A DNA stretch of 64,000 bases, taken from Leifsonia tongyongensis. Its GTDB lineage: Bacteria; Actinomycetota; Actinomycetes; Actinomycetales; Microbacteriaceae. Shown here in pieces: positions 8,342 to 17,380 of this stretch (positions are counted from its first letter, which is position 1; every line of letters begins with the position of its first letter). The notes under the pieces are model-generated. The model was not told the origin of the DNA, did not search any database, and worked only from the letters and a program-made list of their open reading frames with translations. The stretch lies in the NCBI RefSeq assembly GCF_010686705.1, contig NZ_JAAGWY010000002.1, positions 334,001 through 398,000 on the forward strand. Direction: 5' to 3'. The position numbers were made by a program, and so were the translations under genes.

Positions 8342-9949
8342 CTACTGTCCGACGATCACGCCTCGCGCTGCGAGGAAGGGTTGCGGGTCGATGCGTTGAC
8401 CATCGACCCGCACCTCGAAGTGCAGGTGACAGCCCGTGGATGCGCCGGTCGAGCCGACAAGTGCTATCGGCTGACCGGCGACCACGGCTTCACCGACGTG
8501 CACGATCGTGCCGCCGTCCTTGATGTGCGCATAGACGGTCTGTACTCCATGTCCGTGATCGATCATCACCCAGTTGCCGTATGAGCCGTTCGGACCGGTG
8601 GCTTCAACGGTCCCCGCGGCCGCGGCAACGATCCAGGTCGAGCACGCGGCGCCTATGTCGTCGCCGTAGTGGAAGGGGCCGGTGCCCAGTGGGCGTGACG
8701 GTCGCGGACCATAGCCGTCGGTGATGGGGCCGCGAACCGGGTCGACCCATCCGAGACCGCCCAGTCGGCCGTCGTCCACGAAGTTCGGGAACCGGGTCAC
8801 CGTGCCGGTCGACGCGATCTGGAGTTGCACGGAGGCGAGGCTCGCCTCCGCCGCGTCGACCGCTGCCGATGCCGTCGCCGCAGCCTGCTTCCGGCTGTCG
8901 ACGGGTATCGCGCCAACAGCATCCTTCGCCTTGTCGGCTTGTGCCCGCAGCGTTCGCGCCGACATGGCGTCGTGTTCGGCGCGAGCTGCCGCCTCCGTCG
9001 GAGAGGCCGTCTCGCGTGCCAGCTGGTCGAGCGAGCCGAGCCGCTGAAGGAGATTGCCGCCACTTCCGGCGAGGATCGCCGCGAGCGGGTCGGCCGAGGC
9101 GAGCGGATTGCCGCCCGCCCGCACCTCGCGCACCAGCAGCCGGGCTGATGCGGTCGCTGTCGCCTCGGCCGCCTCGGCACGCTTCTCGGCATCCGCTGCG
9201 AGCTCGGTCGCCTGATCGAACTCGCCCTTCGCCGCGTTGTACTCAGCCGAAACGTTCGCGTAGTGCGCACGAGCGTCGGCGACCTTGGCGGTCGACGCGG
9301 CCAGTTCGGCCTCGAAACGTGCAGCGAGTGCGCTGATCGCCGCGTTCTGAGTCAGCGCCGTGTTCGGCTGCGGAGCCGCTGCGGTCGGAGCGATCGGCTC
9401 GTCGTCGACCGACGAGTGTGGCGTCGGGTTCGGGTGTGGCGTCGGCTTCGGCGTCGGTGTTGGGGTCGGTGTTGGCGTTGGGGTCGGTGTTGGGGTCGGT
9501 GTTGGCGTTGGGGTTGGCGTTGGAGTCGGTGTTGGCGTTGGCGTTGGCGTTGGGGTAGGAGTCGGTGTCGGCGTTGTGAGCGGATCGCCCGGGTCGGGGG
9601 ACTTCATCGGGTCGGGTGTGGTGCCGGAGCCGGGCGCTCGGGTCGGCGGTGTGGTCGAATCGCAGTGGTCGGCCGTGGTGCCGGTGTCGTCGGAGGACCC
9701 AGCGGGTGGCTGCGTCGCTGTCGGCGCCGGCGTCGCTGCCGGCGTCGGCGTCGTCACCGGATCGGTCTGCGAGGTCGAGCCTGGCGGGGATTCGCAGCTC
9801 GAGGCTTCGGCGCTCGGATCGGCGAATCCGAGCAGGCAGAGGGATGCGATCGCACACACCGCTCCCGCGCGGCGAGGGTACCCCCGTCGTGGAGTCGTCA
9901 GACCTTCTCGGCTGATTCTGCTCGTGTGTGACATCGGTGAACCATCCAC
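8342..9949 (-). CDS. Secreted M23-family zinc metallopeptidase with Pro-Thr linker and coiled coil
   Basis: A peptidoglycan hydrolase-type protein of up to 535 residues. The order is: an N-terminal secretion signal (RRAGAVCAIASLCLLGF), a Cys/Thr/Pro-rich stretch, a long Pro-Thr repeat at roughly residues 124-180, an Ala/Glu-rich coiled coil at about 200-360, and the M23 domain at the C-terminus. The zinc site is complete: HYGDD supplies His and Asp, and HLHFEV supplies the last His. The family cleaves peptide cross-links or activates amidases at division (EnvC/NlpD style), and the coiled coil favours the latter. GTG 9949 has a GGGGCG ribosome site; ATG 9934 is the alternative. Confidence 0.85.
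   Translation of the reverse strand: MDGSPMSHTSRISREGLTTPRRGYPRRAGAVCAIASLCLLGFADPSAEASSCESPPGSTSQTDPVTTPTPAATPAPTATQPPAGSSDDTGTTADHCDSTTPPTRAPGSGTTPDPMKSPDPGDPLTTPTPTPTPTPTPTPTPTPTPTPTPTPTPTPTPTPTPTPTPTPKPTPHPNPTPHSSVDDEPIAPTAAAPQPNTALTQNAAISALAARFEAELAASTAKVADARAHYANVSAEYNAAKGEFDQATELAADAEKRAEAAEATATASARLLVREVRAGGNPLASADPLAAILAGSGGNLLQRLGSLDQLARETASPTEAAARAEHDAMSARTLRAQADKAKDAVGAIPVDSRKQAAATASAAVDAAEASLASVQLQIASTGTVTRFPNFVDDGRLGGLGWVDPVRGPITDGYGPRPSRPLGTGPFHYGDDIGAACSTWIVAAAAGTVEATGPNGSYGNWVMIDHGHGVQTVYAHIKDGGTIVHVGEAVVAGQPIALVGSTGASTGCHLHFEVRVDGQRIDPQPFLAARGVIVGQ
9421..9577. repeat. Hexamer-based minisatellite encoding a Pro-Thr linker
   Basis: Tandem six-base units of the form GTTGGC, GTCGGT or GTTGGG (plus strand) run for about 150 bases inside the M23 peptidase gene. 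On the coding strand they give alternating Thr and Pro codons. The units differ in third positions, so the protein repeat is cleaner than the DNA repeat. In-frame gain or loss would change the length of the wall-spanning linker without breaking the gene. Confidence 0.9.
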
Positions 9950-10077
9950 CGCCCCAGGTGACGGCCCGATTCAGAGACCCGGACGTCGTTTCGAGTCTTT
10001 CACCGCGGCATCCGGTTCACAAGGCCGGGGGAGCGGTGCACAGCAAACTTGAGGATTTGTCATCTAAGCCGTCCGAT

Positions 10078-10938
10078 CTAGAACGGCCCTTCGACTGCAC
10101 GGCGCACGGCATCCGCCGCCCCCGGGTCGTGAGCTGCCGCGACGATCAGGCCCGGCTGGGCGTCGCGCAGGGCTTTCACCCGCTGCGTGGACGCCAGCAG
10201 GTCACGTCTGCGGCCGACGCCGGGCACGTGGTCATCGTCGAACAGGTGGATGTCGTAGGTGAGGTCGCCGACGAACAGCATCGGCGCCAGCCCCTCCTGC
10301 CGGAGGAGCAGAGACAGTGATCCCGGGGTGTGGCCCGGGGTAGGGAGGAGCACCAGGCTGCCGTCGCCGAACAGGTCGTGCCCGCTCTCGAAGGGGCGGA
10401 GCGATTCGTCGCCGAGCGGGCCGAACTGGACCTGTTCCCAGTTCAGGCCGGGGATGCGGATGTGATTCCTCATCAGACCGTTCAACTCCGGCAACGGTGC
10501 ATCCAGGGTGGCCCATTCTGCGGCCCCGACCAGAATGCGCGTCCCGGTCAGTTCAGGAAGGCCGCCGATGTGGTCCTGGTGCAGGTGGGACAGGACGGCC
10601 ACCGCCACATCGCCCGGTGCATAGCCGAGTCGGCCGAGCTGGGCGGTGAGTGTCTCATCCGGTTCGATCTCGAAGCGAGCGAGGCGGCGATAGGGAAGCC
10701 GGGTCATCCCACCGGGGAAGTAGTCCGGGTCGGTGACCGAGTGCCGGTCCTGTCCGGTATCGAAGAGTACGAGCCCGCGCTCATGCTCGATCACGTAGAC
10801 GTTGATCGGCCGGGGAGCCGTCCAGGTGCGCGACGTGAAGAGCCACCAGGCGAGCGGAGTGCCGTTGGATCGCTCGTGCTGCGGTCGGATGCGCACCTGC
10901 CCGGTGCTGATGACGGAGACGCGGGTGATGGGCCCCAT
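10078..10938 (-). CDS. Metallo-beta-lactamase-fold hydrolase, N-acyl-homoserine lactonase-like
   Basis: The 286-residue protein carries the binuclear zinc motif HLHQDHIGG (His118, His120, Asp122, His123), a later histidine in PTPGHTPGS, an aspartate in FVGDLTYD and a final histidine in AAAHDPGA. The spacing and the INVYVIEHERGLVLFDTG lead-in match the lactonase-like (AttM/AiiA) branch of the family. Lactone hydrolysis or quorum quenching is a family-based guess; many such proteins have other esters as substrates. It is the last gene of a minus-strand unit and starts 1 base after the stop of the phosphoesterase gene. Confidence 0.8.
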   Translation of the reverse strand: MGPITRVSVISTGQVRIRPQHERSNGTPLAWWLFTSRTWTAPRPINVYVIEHERGLVLFDTGQDRHSVTDPDYFPGGMTRLPYRRLARFEIEPDETLTAQLGRLGYAPGDVAVAVLSHLHQDHIGGLPELTGTRILVGAAEWATLDAPLPELNGLMRNHIRIPGLNWEQVQFGPLGDESLRPFESGHDLFGDGSLVLLPTPGHTPGSLSLLLRQEGLAPMLFVGDLTYDIHLFDDDHVPGVGRRRDLLASTQRVKALRDAQPGLIVAAAHDPGAADAVRRAVEGPF

Positions 10939-10939
10939 G

Positions 10940-11905
10940 TCACCGAAGCATAGGGGTCATCGGCTGCGCATTGGCATCGTTCGCGGTCAGCGGGGCCAGG
11001 CTCCACGTCGACTCGATCGTCCGTAGCAGCGAGTAGTGCGTGTACGGCGTCGACGAGCTGACGTGCACGGCGGCCGCCGAGCCGGCGAATATGCACGCAA
11101 CCACATTGTCCGAGCTGTCACCCTCATCGAACGTGACGACGAGCAGGGAGCGCTGCTGTGTGAAGGCGGGGGAGCGAAGGATGCCCGGCACTGTCGCAGC
11201 GAGCCAGGCGTCGCCGGTCGCCACCGAGCAGTCGTGCATGTCGCTGCACAGGTTCGGGCTGATGAACGAATAGTTCGGAATGGATGCCGAGGACGCCAGG
11301 TCTGCCGCGAACCGGGTGAACGGAACGACGTGCGACGCACAATACGCGGCATCGCCGGTGACGCTCGGAAAGTACAGGAACGGATTGTGCTTCACCGCAT
11401 AGAGGGTCGTGTTGCCCGTCTGGCAGGGGCCGGGCATGCTTTCGGCGTACATCTTCCACGTGCGGCCCGAGCGGTCCAGGGACTGCGCGATGTTCGGACC
11501 GGTGACCAGGCATGAGCCGCCCGGCGGGTTGCAGTCGGTCGTGATGCCGGCGGTCGTCCCGCTCGTCAGGGCGAGATAGTTCGGGAGGCTCGGATGCGCG
11601 ACCGCAGAGTACCGGGTGGCGGTCGCGTACTGGCGCGAGAGCGCGTTCAGGTAGGGCGCAGCGGGGTTTCCGAGGATCTCCGTCGCCGGCTTGTTCTCCT
11701 CGACGATGATGACCACGTGCTGCAGGGGCGCCGCGGCTGCCGCCGTCGGCGTCGGCGACGGTCGTCCGACCGTGCCGGTGGCGGGCGCGGATGCTGCGGT
11801 CGGCGACGCCGCCGGTGTGGGCGGGGAGCCCGTGCTGCCGACGCAGCCCGTGAGCAGGAGCGCGATCGCTGCCCACGATCCTGCCAGCACGGCACGCAGG
11901 ATCAT
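10940..11905 (-). CDS. Secreted lipoprotein of the phosphoesterase (acid phosphatase/PLC-like) family
   Basis: The 321-residue product begins with a lipoprotein signal, ALLLTGC (lipidated Cys21), then a Pro/Thr/Ala-rich tether. The catalytic domain shows HVVIIVEENK near its start, HPSLPNYLALTSG (a metal-site and nucleophile region), NYSFISPNLCSDMHDC and VTFDEGD. These are hallmarks of PF04185-type phosphoesterases, which release phosphate from phosphomono- or phosphodiesters outside the cell. ATG 11905 overlaps the previous gene's stop by 4 bases (ATGA), so it is translationally coupled to the VOC fusion gene. The exact substrate is unknown. Confidence 0.82.
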   Translation of the reverse strand: MILRAVLAGSWAAIALLLTGCVGSTGSPPTPAASPTAASAPATGTVGRPSPTPTAAAAAPLQHVVIIVEENKPATEILGNPAAPYLNALSRQYATATRYSAVAHPSLPNYLALTSGTTAGITTDCNPPGGSCLVTGPNIAQSLDRSGRTWKMYAESMPGPCQTGNTTLYAVKHNPFLYFPSVTGDAAYCASHVVPFTRFAADLASSASIPNYSFISPNLCSDMHDCSVATGDAWLAATVPGILRSPAFTQQRSLLVVTFDEGDSSDNVVACIFAGSAAAVHVSSSTPYTHYSLLRTIESTWSLAPLTANDANAQPMTPMLR

Positions 11906-12552
11906 GGCCAGTCGCGACCCTGCCACGTTGCGATGTCGACGACGTTGCCTTCGGGATCGATTAGCGACCACCAGGCCGGCGCATACGTGTCACCGAGCAT
12001 CCGGCCGCCGGCCGCGAGAACGGCATCCACGCGGGCCTGCGCCTGGTCGTGAGGGACCGAGACGTCGACGTGGATGCGGTTCCGAGGCGGAACATACTGC
12101 TTCTCCGCGAACGACGCGGTCGGGCCGATGAGATTGGGCTCGACGAGGTCCTGGGGTCCGACGGCAACGTAGCCGAGTGCTGCGCGCCAGAACGGCATCA
12201 CCGCAGACGGGTCCGCCGCGTCGAATGCGAGCTGCACATGCTGGACGGCTGCCGGATCGGCCCTGAGTCCGAGCCGAGCCGCGACGAGGGAGACACGTCG
12301 CGCCAGCTCGAGGTCGAGGTCGCTCAGTCCGACCCCGGGCGTGATGACCTGCACAGTGACCGTGTCAGGACGCAGGTCGATCAGAGGGGCGTGACCCAAC
12401 GCATCCGCCTCTTCCGCGATAGCGGCGACCAACGCTGCGCCCGTCGCGAAGTCGCCGGTTTCGTAGAGCGTTTTCGCGCCCCAGAAGAGTGCACGCCATT
12501 CGGCTACGCCATCTGCGGCGGAGAATTCAGCATCCGAGATCTGCTTGGCCAT
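11902..12552 (-). CDS. Pterin-carbinolamine-dehydratase-like / VOC fusion protein
   Basis: The 216-residue protein joins two domains. Residues 1 to about 100 resemble pterin-4a-carbinolamine dehydratase (GHAPLIDLRPDTVTVQVI, then LSDLDLELARRVSLVAARLG), although the usual His-His-Pro is His-Ala-Pro here. Residues 105-216 form a VOC/glyoxalase unit (VQHVQLAFDAADPSAVMPFW, NRIHVDVSVPHDQA, WWSLIDPEGNVVDI). Comparable fusions occur in actinobacteria, but their reaction is not established. It is the first gene of the unit with the phosphoesterase and the metallo-beta-lactamase-fold protein. Confidence 0.75.
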   Translation of the reverse strand: MAKQISDAEFSAADGVAEWRALFWGAKTLYETGDFATGAALVAAIAEEADALGHAPLIDLRPDTVTVQVITPGVGLSDLDLELARRVSLVAARLGLRADPAAVQHVQLAFDAADPSAVMPFWRAALGYVAVGPQDLVEPNLIGPTASFAEKQYVPPRNRIHVDVSVPHDQAQARVDAVLAAGGRMLGDTYAPAWWSLIDPEGNVVDIATWQGRDWP

Positions 12553-12662
12553 AGGGCGACGTTACCCGTGGAGGGCTTCCCATTCCAGAGCGGCGAAGCG
12601 CCGTCCCGATCGAGCAGGAATCGAGAAGCCCCGATCCGTCGGGCCGAATTAGCGTGAGCACC

Positions 12663-13277
12663 ATGACATCCATCGACTACGTCAGCCTCGAATCGGCTGA
12701 CCCTTCAACTTCAGAAGAGTTCTACAACGCCGCGTTCGGTCTGGGCGACCAGGTCCGGGCGCAGTCGTCTGACGCGGCGACCTCGGGGTTTCGCGGGTTC
12801 ACCCTCTCACTCATCGTGTCCCAGCCCTCGACCGTGAGCAGCCTGATCGATTCGGCTGTCGCCGCCGGCGCGACCGCGCTCAAACCGGTCTCGAAATCGC
12901 TGTGGGGAGTCGGCGGGGTCGTCCAGTCGCCCGACGGGTCGATCTGGAAGGTCGCGACGTCGGCCAAGAAGGACGACGGCCCGCAGACCCGGCAGATCGA
13001 CCAGATCGTGCTCCTTCTCGCGGCGGAAGATGTGTCCGCCAGCAAGCAGTTCTATGTCGACCACGGTCTCGCCGTGGGCAAGAGCTTCGGCAAGTACATC
13101 GAGTTCTCGACCCCGTCGAGCCCGATCGGCCTGGGACTCTACGCCCGCCGCGCCCTGGCGAAGGATGCGGGCGTCGCGCCGGAGGGAAGCGGTTCGCACC
13201 GGATCGTCATCGGCAGCGACGCGGGACCGTTCACCGACCCGGACGGCTTCGCGTGGGAGGCCGCGACGGGAGCGTAA
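12663..13277 (+). CDS. Two-module VOC/glyoxalase-family protein
   Basis: The product (204 residues from the ATG at 12663) contains two VOC half-modules. The first starts SIDYVSLESADPSTSEEFYN and the second starts RQIDQIVLLLAAEDVSASKQF and ends PFTDPDGFAWEAATG. Members of this fold include dioxygenases, glyoxalases and resistance proteins; no metal triad can be assigned with confidence. A GTG at 12654 is an alternative start; neither start has a strong ribosome site. The gene is convergent with the sugar kinase, with 4 bases between the stops. Confidence 0.75.
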   Translation: MTSIDYVSLESADPSTSEEFYNAAFGLGDQVRAQSSDAATSGFRGFTLSLIVSQPSTVSSLIDSAVAAGATALKPVSKSLWGVGGVVQSPDGSIWKVATSAKKDDGPQTRQIDQIVLLLAAEDVSASKQFYVDHGLAVGKSFGKYIEFSTPSSPIGLGLYARRALAKDAGVAPEGSGSHRIVIGSDAGPFTDPDGFAWEAATGA

Positions 13278-13281
13278 GTGG

Positions 13282-14223
13282 TCAGCCAAGGGCGCGCGTG
13301 AGTTCAGCCCGCGTGGCCTGAGCGCCGGTCCCGCCGCGTCCGCGCACGGACAGCGAGCCGGCCACGGCCGCCCATCGCAAGCGCTCGCCTTCGTCGCCCA
13401 CCCCGTCGACATACGCGGCGAGATACCCTGCGTCGAAGCTGTCGCCCGCGCCCGTCGTGTCGACCACGTCGAGGACCAGTCCCGGCGCATCCGCCATCCG
13501 CGCGCCGTTCTCGAAGGCCAGCCCACCCTCAGCGCCGGCCTTCACGACGACTCGGCAGCCGAGTGCCGACAACGCGGCGGCGTCGTCGATGTCGGTCGCG
13601 GGGGCACCCCGCACCGCAGACGCGATCGCGAGCGCTTCCTCGCGGTTGGGCAGGAAGACATCGACTCGCCGCAGCACATCGGCAACGCCGGCCCACCGCT
13701 CGGCCGGGTCCCAGTTGGTGTCCAGACTCAGAGTCACACCGCGCGCAGAGAGTTCATCGAGCAGCCCCGGCAGCGCTGCGGCAAGCGCCGGCTGCAGAAA
13801 GTACGACGCGAAGTGGACGTGTCGGGGTCGCAGGCGCCTGACGGCCTCGAGCACTGCATCCGCCGTCAGTGCCGGGATGGTCCCCGGCAGCGTGAGGATC
13901 GCCCGGTCGTCCGGCCCGGAGAGAATGACGGAAAGACCGGTGGGCCGCTCTGCATCCACCGCGACAGCCGAGCAGTCGACACCGCTCTCGCAGAGCCGAT
14001 CGAGCACGAGCGCGCCGAACCGGTCATTCCCGATCACCGCGGCGAGCGCCGTGCGCACGCCGAGCCGGGCGAGCCCGCACGCGACGATCGCTGCGCTGCC
14101 GCCGAGCAGCAGGTCCGCCGAGTCGAGCAGCTGCTCCGCCTGGCCGAAGCGGGGGACCGTGTCGCCGGTGAGCACCAGATCCGGGTTGGCATCGCCGACG
14201 ACGAGAACGTCGATTCCGCTCAT
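13282..14223 (-). CDS. PfkB-family carbohydrate kinase
   Basis: A 313-residue ribokinase/PfkB-type kinase. The substrate-side GG motif is at 41-42 (LLLGGSAAIVACGLARLG), and the catalytic site is DTTGAGDSFDAGYLA with base Asp261. The sugar is not identifiable from sequence. It is the last gene of the sugar operon: its ATG overlaps the stop of the second permease by 4 bases. With the SIS isomerase and family 4 glycosidase it suggests that the imported sugar, or a product of it, is phosphorylated inside the cell. Confidence 0.88.
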   Translation of the reverse strand: MSGIDVLVVGDANPDLVLTGDTVPRFGQAEQLLDSADLLLGGSAAIVACGLARLGVRTALAAVIGNDRFGALVLDRLCESGVDCSAVAVDAERPTGLSVILSGPDDRAILTLPGTIPALTADAVLEAVRRLRPRHVHFASYFLQPALAAALPGLLDELSARGVTLSLDTNWDPAERWAGVADVLRRVDVFLPNREEALAIASAVRGAPATDIDDAAALSALGCRVVVKAGAEGGLAFENGARMADAPGLVLDVVDTTGAGDSFDAGYLAAYVDGVGDEGERLRWAAVAGSLSVRGRGGTGAQATRAELTRALG

Positions 14224-15110
14224 CCCTTCAGACCTGAGAAGGTCATCGTGGCGATGAACTGCCGCTGGGCGAACAGGAAGAAGAGGATGAGCGGCATCGT
14301 CGCGACGACGTTGCCGGCCATGATCAGGCTCCAGTCGGTCTGGTGCATGCCCTGGAAGTTCGCGATGCCCAGCTGCAGCGTGAACGCCGACTGGTTGTTG
14401 ATTGCAATGAGCGGCCAGACCAGATCGTTCCAGGCGCCGAGCAGGGTGAAGATCGCGAGCGTCGCGATCGCGGGACGCGCGAGCGGCAGCACGATCCGGA
14501 AGAAGATCTGCCACCGGTTGCAGCCGTCGATCGCGCCGGCCTCCTCAAGCTCCGCGGGCAGGGAGAGGAAGAACTGGCGCATCAGGAAGATGCCGAACGC
14601 TGTCGCCAGCCACGGGACGATCGCAGCTCCGAGACCGTTGAGCAGCCCGAGCTTCGCGAACAGGATGTAGGTCGGAATCATGAGCAGCTGGGTCGGGATC
14701 ATGATGGTCGCGAGAATCATCAGGAAGCCGAAGTTGCGCCCGGCGAACTTCAGCCGCGCGAACCCGTAGCCGGCCACCGAGCACAGGACGATGTTCGACA
14801 CGATCGCTGTCGCAGAGACGATCACGGTGTTGCCCAGCCAGAGGAGGATGTCAGTCTGGCCGAAGAGCCTGACGTAGCCGTCTAGCGTCAGTCGTGAAGG
14901 AATGAACGGCGGCGGGAACGCCACCAGATCCTTCGCCGGCGAGAACGAGGCCAGCAGCATCTGCAGGAATGGCACGAGGAACAGGATGGCCACGGGGAAC
15001 AGCACGAAGTGCCAGCCGCTCATCCGTCGCCTCCGCCGGCCACCGCGTGTTCCCGCCTCCCGCGACACCGTCAGGGATGCCGTTGAGACCTCGTCGAGTA
15101 CCGTCGCCAT
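14220..15110 (-). CDS. Carbohydrate ABC transporter permease (MalG-like)
   Basis: The 296-residue protein starts with a basic cytoplasmic tail and has six predicted membrane segments. The EAA loop that contacts the ATPase is clear: ELEEAGAIDGCNRWQIFFRI at about residues 185-204. Sequence style (LIAINNQSAFTLQLGIANFQG near the end) places it in the CUT1 family, which imports oligosaccharides. Its ATG shares one base with the stop of the first permease (TGATG), so the two are coupled. No ABC ATPase gene is present in the locus. Confidence 0.9.
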   Translation of the reverse strand: MATVLDEVSTASLTVSREAGTRGGRRRRRMSGWHFVLFPVAILFLVPFLQMLLASFSPAKDLVAFPPPFIPSRLTLDGYVRLFGQTDILLWLGNTVIVSATAIVSNIVLCSVAGYGFARLKFAGRNFGFLMILATIMIPTQLLMIPTYILFAKLGLLNGLGAAIVPWLATAFGIFLMRQFFLSLPAELEEAGAIDGCNRWQIFFRIVLPLARPAIATLAIFTLLGAWNDLVWPLIAINNQSAFTLQLGIANFQGMHQTDWSLIMAGNVVATMPLILFFLFAQRQFIATMTFSGLKG

Positions 15111-16009
15111 CAGAAGGCCTCCGATCCCCGGCGCCGCGAGAACACGACGACGCCGATCGTGATGAGCAGCGTGACCGCGAAGAGTACATAGGCGGCGGCC
15201 GAGCCGTAGCCGAACTGCAACGCGTGGAACGCTTTGTCGTAGAGGAAGTAGACGATCGTCTTGGTGGCGTCCAGCGGGCCGCCGCGTGTCGTCGTGTACA
15301 CGAGGTCGAAGAGCTGGATGGCCTCGATCGTCTGCCAGATGACCACGAAGACCGTGACCGGCGCCAGCTGCGGCCACACGATCCGCCAGAAGGTCTGCCA
15401 CCGGTTCGCCCCGTCGATCCGTGCGGCCTCGATGAGATCCGAGGGAACATCCTGAAGCGCCGCGAGATAGATCACGGTGGTGAAGGCCGCCGAACCCCAC
15501 AGCGACATGATCGCGATGACCAGCATCGCCTGGTGGGGGTCGTCCAGCCAGCCCTGCTGCGGCAGGTGCAGCACCCGGAGCACGTTGTTGACGAGACCGA
15601 ACTGCGGGCTGAACAGGTAGGTCGAGAGGATTCCTGTGGATGCGGCCGAGGCAACGAACGGAACGAAGATCGCTGTGCGGTAGAAGCCCATCCAGCGGAT
15701 GCGCCGGTTCAGCGCGACCGCGAGGAAGAGGCCGAGCAGAACGGACGACGGGACGAACAGGAGGGTGAAACCGGCCGTGTTCGAGACGGCGTTCCAGAAG
15801 TCCGCATCCCCGACCAGGGCGGCATAGTTCTGGCCGCCGACCCACGTGGCCTCGCTGAAGCCGTCCCAGCTCTGGAAGGACAACACGAAAGCCCAGAGCG
15901 CGGGGAAGATCGAAAGCCCCAGGATGATCACCGTGGCTGGAGCCACGAAGCCCCAGCCCGTGAGGGCTGACAGAACCCCCTGCCGCCGTTTGACTGTGCG
16001 GGAGGGCAT
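15110..16009 (-). CDS. Carbohydrate ABC transporter permease (MalF-like)
   Basis: The 299-residue CUT1 permease has six membrane segments and the EAA loop DLIEAARIDGANRWQTFWRI. It pairs with the next permease to form the membrane channel for the sugar delivered by the lipoprotein encoded just upstream. Its ATG lies only 1 base after the stop of the binding protein gene. No large periplasmic insertion like that of E. coli MalF is present, as usual in Gram-positive homologues. Confidence 0.9.
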   Translation of the reverse strand: MPSRTVKRRQGVLSALTGWGFVAPATVIILGLSIFPALWAFVLSFQSWDGFSEATWVGGQNYAALVGDADFWNAVSNTAGFTLLFVPSSVLLGLFLAVALNRRIRWMGFYRTAIFVPFVASAASTGILSTYLFSPQFGLVNNVLRVLHLPQQGWLDDPHQAMLVIAIMSLWGSAAFTTVIYLAALQDVPSDLIEAARIDGANRWQTFWRIVWPQLAPVTVFVVIWQTIEAIQLFDLVYTTTRGGPLDATKTIVYFLYDKAFHALQFGYGSAAAYVLFAVTLLITIGVVVFSRRRGSEAF

Positions 16010-16010
16010 G

Positions 16011-17327
16011 TTACTTGCCGAGTCCGGCGTCGGCCGTCTTGGCCGCCTGCTCGAGAGACGACTTCGGTTCGCCCTGACCCTGCAGGACGTAGGAGATCGC
16101 TTTGCCGATCGCGACCGAGAGCGCCGCATAGCCCTTGCTGGTGGGGCGGGTCTGCTTGACGTTCTGGGAGTTTGCGACGAACACGTTGTAGCCGGGGTAC
16201 TGCGCAGACTCTGCCGCGACGGCCGCGGAGGACGCCTCCGAGGAGCGCAGCGGCAGATTGCCGAGCGCGACGTTGAAGCGTTCATCCTGGGTGTCGGACG
16301 TCAGCCATTCGGCGAACTGCGTGGCCCAGTACGCGCGGTTCGCGTCGTGGTGGTCGAACAGCGCCCAGATGTCCGGACCGGACACCGTCTGGTGGTCGCC
16401 GTTCGTTCCCGGGAGCTGCACCACGCCGTACTTCGTGCCGCCGGTCTTCAGGTCCGAGAGCTCCCACGGGCCCGACGTGATCATCCCGATGCGGTTGCTG
16501 ACGAAGAGCTGGCCGAACTTCTCGTCGGTCTGGTCGAGGTAGACGCTCTTGTCATCGACAGCCATCGAACGCAGGAACGAGAGCGCGTCGGTGCCGGAGG
16601 ACGAGGCGAATTCGGATTTCGTGCCGGCGTCGTTCAGGATCGAGCCGCCGTTCTGCCACAGGTGCGGCCAGAACTGCCACGTTGTCTCCTCGCTGCCCGA
16701 CACGGAGTAGCCGTAGCCGTAGATGTGGTTGGCCGCGTCGGTCAGCTTCTTCGCTGCAGTGCGGAAGTCATCCCACGTCCAGTCGGCGGTGGGGTAGGCG
16801 AGGCCGGCCTTGTCGAAGAGGGTCTTGTTGTAGAGCAGGCCGATGTTGTCGACGACCGCGGGGAAGCCGATGACCTTCTTTCCCGAGGGCTGGGCCGTGC
16901 CGCGGGCTGCGGCGGTGAACTCATCCCACTTCACTTCGGGCTTCTTCACCTCGCTCGAGATGTCGAGTGTGCGGCCGGATGCTTCCAGCTGGCCCGCCCA
17001 GGAGCCGAAAGCGTACGACACGTCCGGGTACTGGTTGCCGGCGAAACCCGCCGACAGCTTCTGGAGCAGCTGGTCGGTGGACGAGGCGCCGGGGGAGAGG
17101 TTGACCGTGACATTGGGATGCGCCTTCTCGAACTCTTTCGCGAGGCTCTCGATCGCCTTCTCGGCGGCGTCGGACTGGCCGGACCACACGTCGATCTGGA
17201 CTTTGGCCTTCGGATCGAGGGTCGTCGCGCCGGGGGATCCGCTGCATCCCGCCAGCGCGACGAGCACGGCTGTGGCGGCCAGGGCGCTTGAGGCGCGGAG
17301 CACGCGCTTGCGGAGTGGAGTCAACAT
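16011..17327 (-). CDS. Extracellular sugar-binding lipoprotein of the ABC transporter
   Basis: A 438-residue solute-binding protein. The N-terminus has a basic region, a hydrophobic core and the lipobox LAGC (Cys28), so it is anchored on the outer face of the membrane. The mature part shows the CUT1 pattern: VDVWSG-like IDVWSGQSDAAEKA, EFEKAHPNVTVNLSPG, YPDVSYAFGSWAG and GMITSGPWELSDL. The ligand is probably a di- or oligosaccharide (family inference); the neighbouring family 4 glycosidase makes an alpha-galactoside or alpha-glucoside plausible. It is followed directly by the two permeases. Confidence 0.92.
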   Translation of the reverse strand: MLTPLRKRVLRASSALAATAVLVALAGCSGSPGATTLDPKAKVQIDVWSGQSDAAEKAIESLAKEFEKAHPNVTVNLSPGASSTDQLLQKLSAGFAGNQYPDVSYAFGSWAGQLEASGRTLDISSEVKKPEVKWDEFTAAARGTAQPSGKKVIGFPAVVDNIGLLYNKTLFDKAGLAYPTADWTWDDFRTAAKKLTDAANHIYGYGYSVSGSEETTWQFWPHLWQNGGSILNDAGTKSEFASSSGTDALSFLRSMAVDDKSVYLDQTDEKFGQLFVSNRIGMITSGPWELSDLKTGGTKYGVVQLPGTNGDHQTVSGPDIWALFDHHDANRAYWATQFAEWLTSDTQDERFNVALGNLPLRSSEASSAAVAAESAQYPGYNVFVANSQNVKQTRPTSKGYAALSVAIGKAISYVLQGQGEPKSSLEQAAKTADAGLGK

Positions 17328-17380
17328 CTTTGGTTCCTCTTCTCGGGTTCTACGGAATTCAGCCGGATTGATTCTGCTGG

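Noticed and set aside
8310-8342. A terminator hairpin between the PhnB-like gene and the M23 gene
   Set aside because: Only a 5- to 6-bp stem with a 20-base loop and no T-run; too weak to report.
9360-10052. A 230-codon plus-strand frame rich in Gly and Val over the M23 repeat
   Set aside because: It is the antisense reading of the Pro-Thr repeat; the opposite strand has the signal peptide and peptidase motifs.
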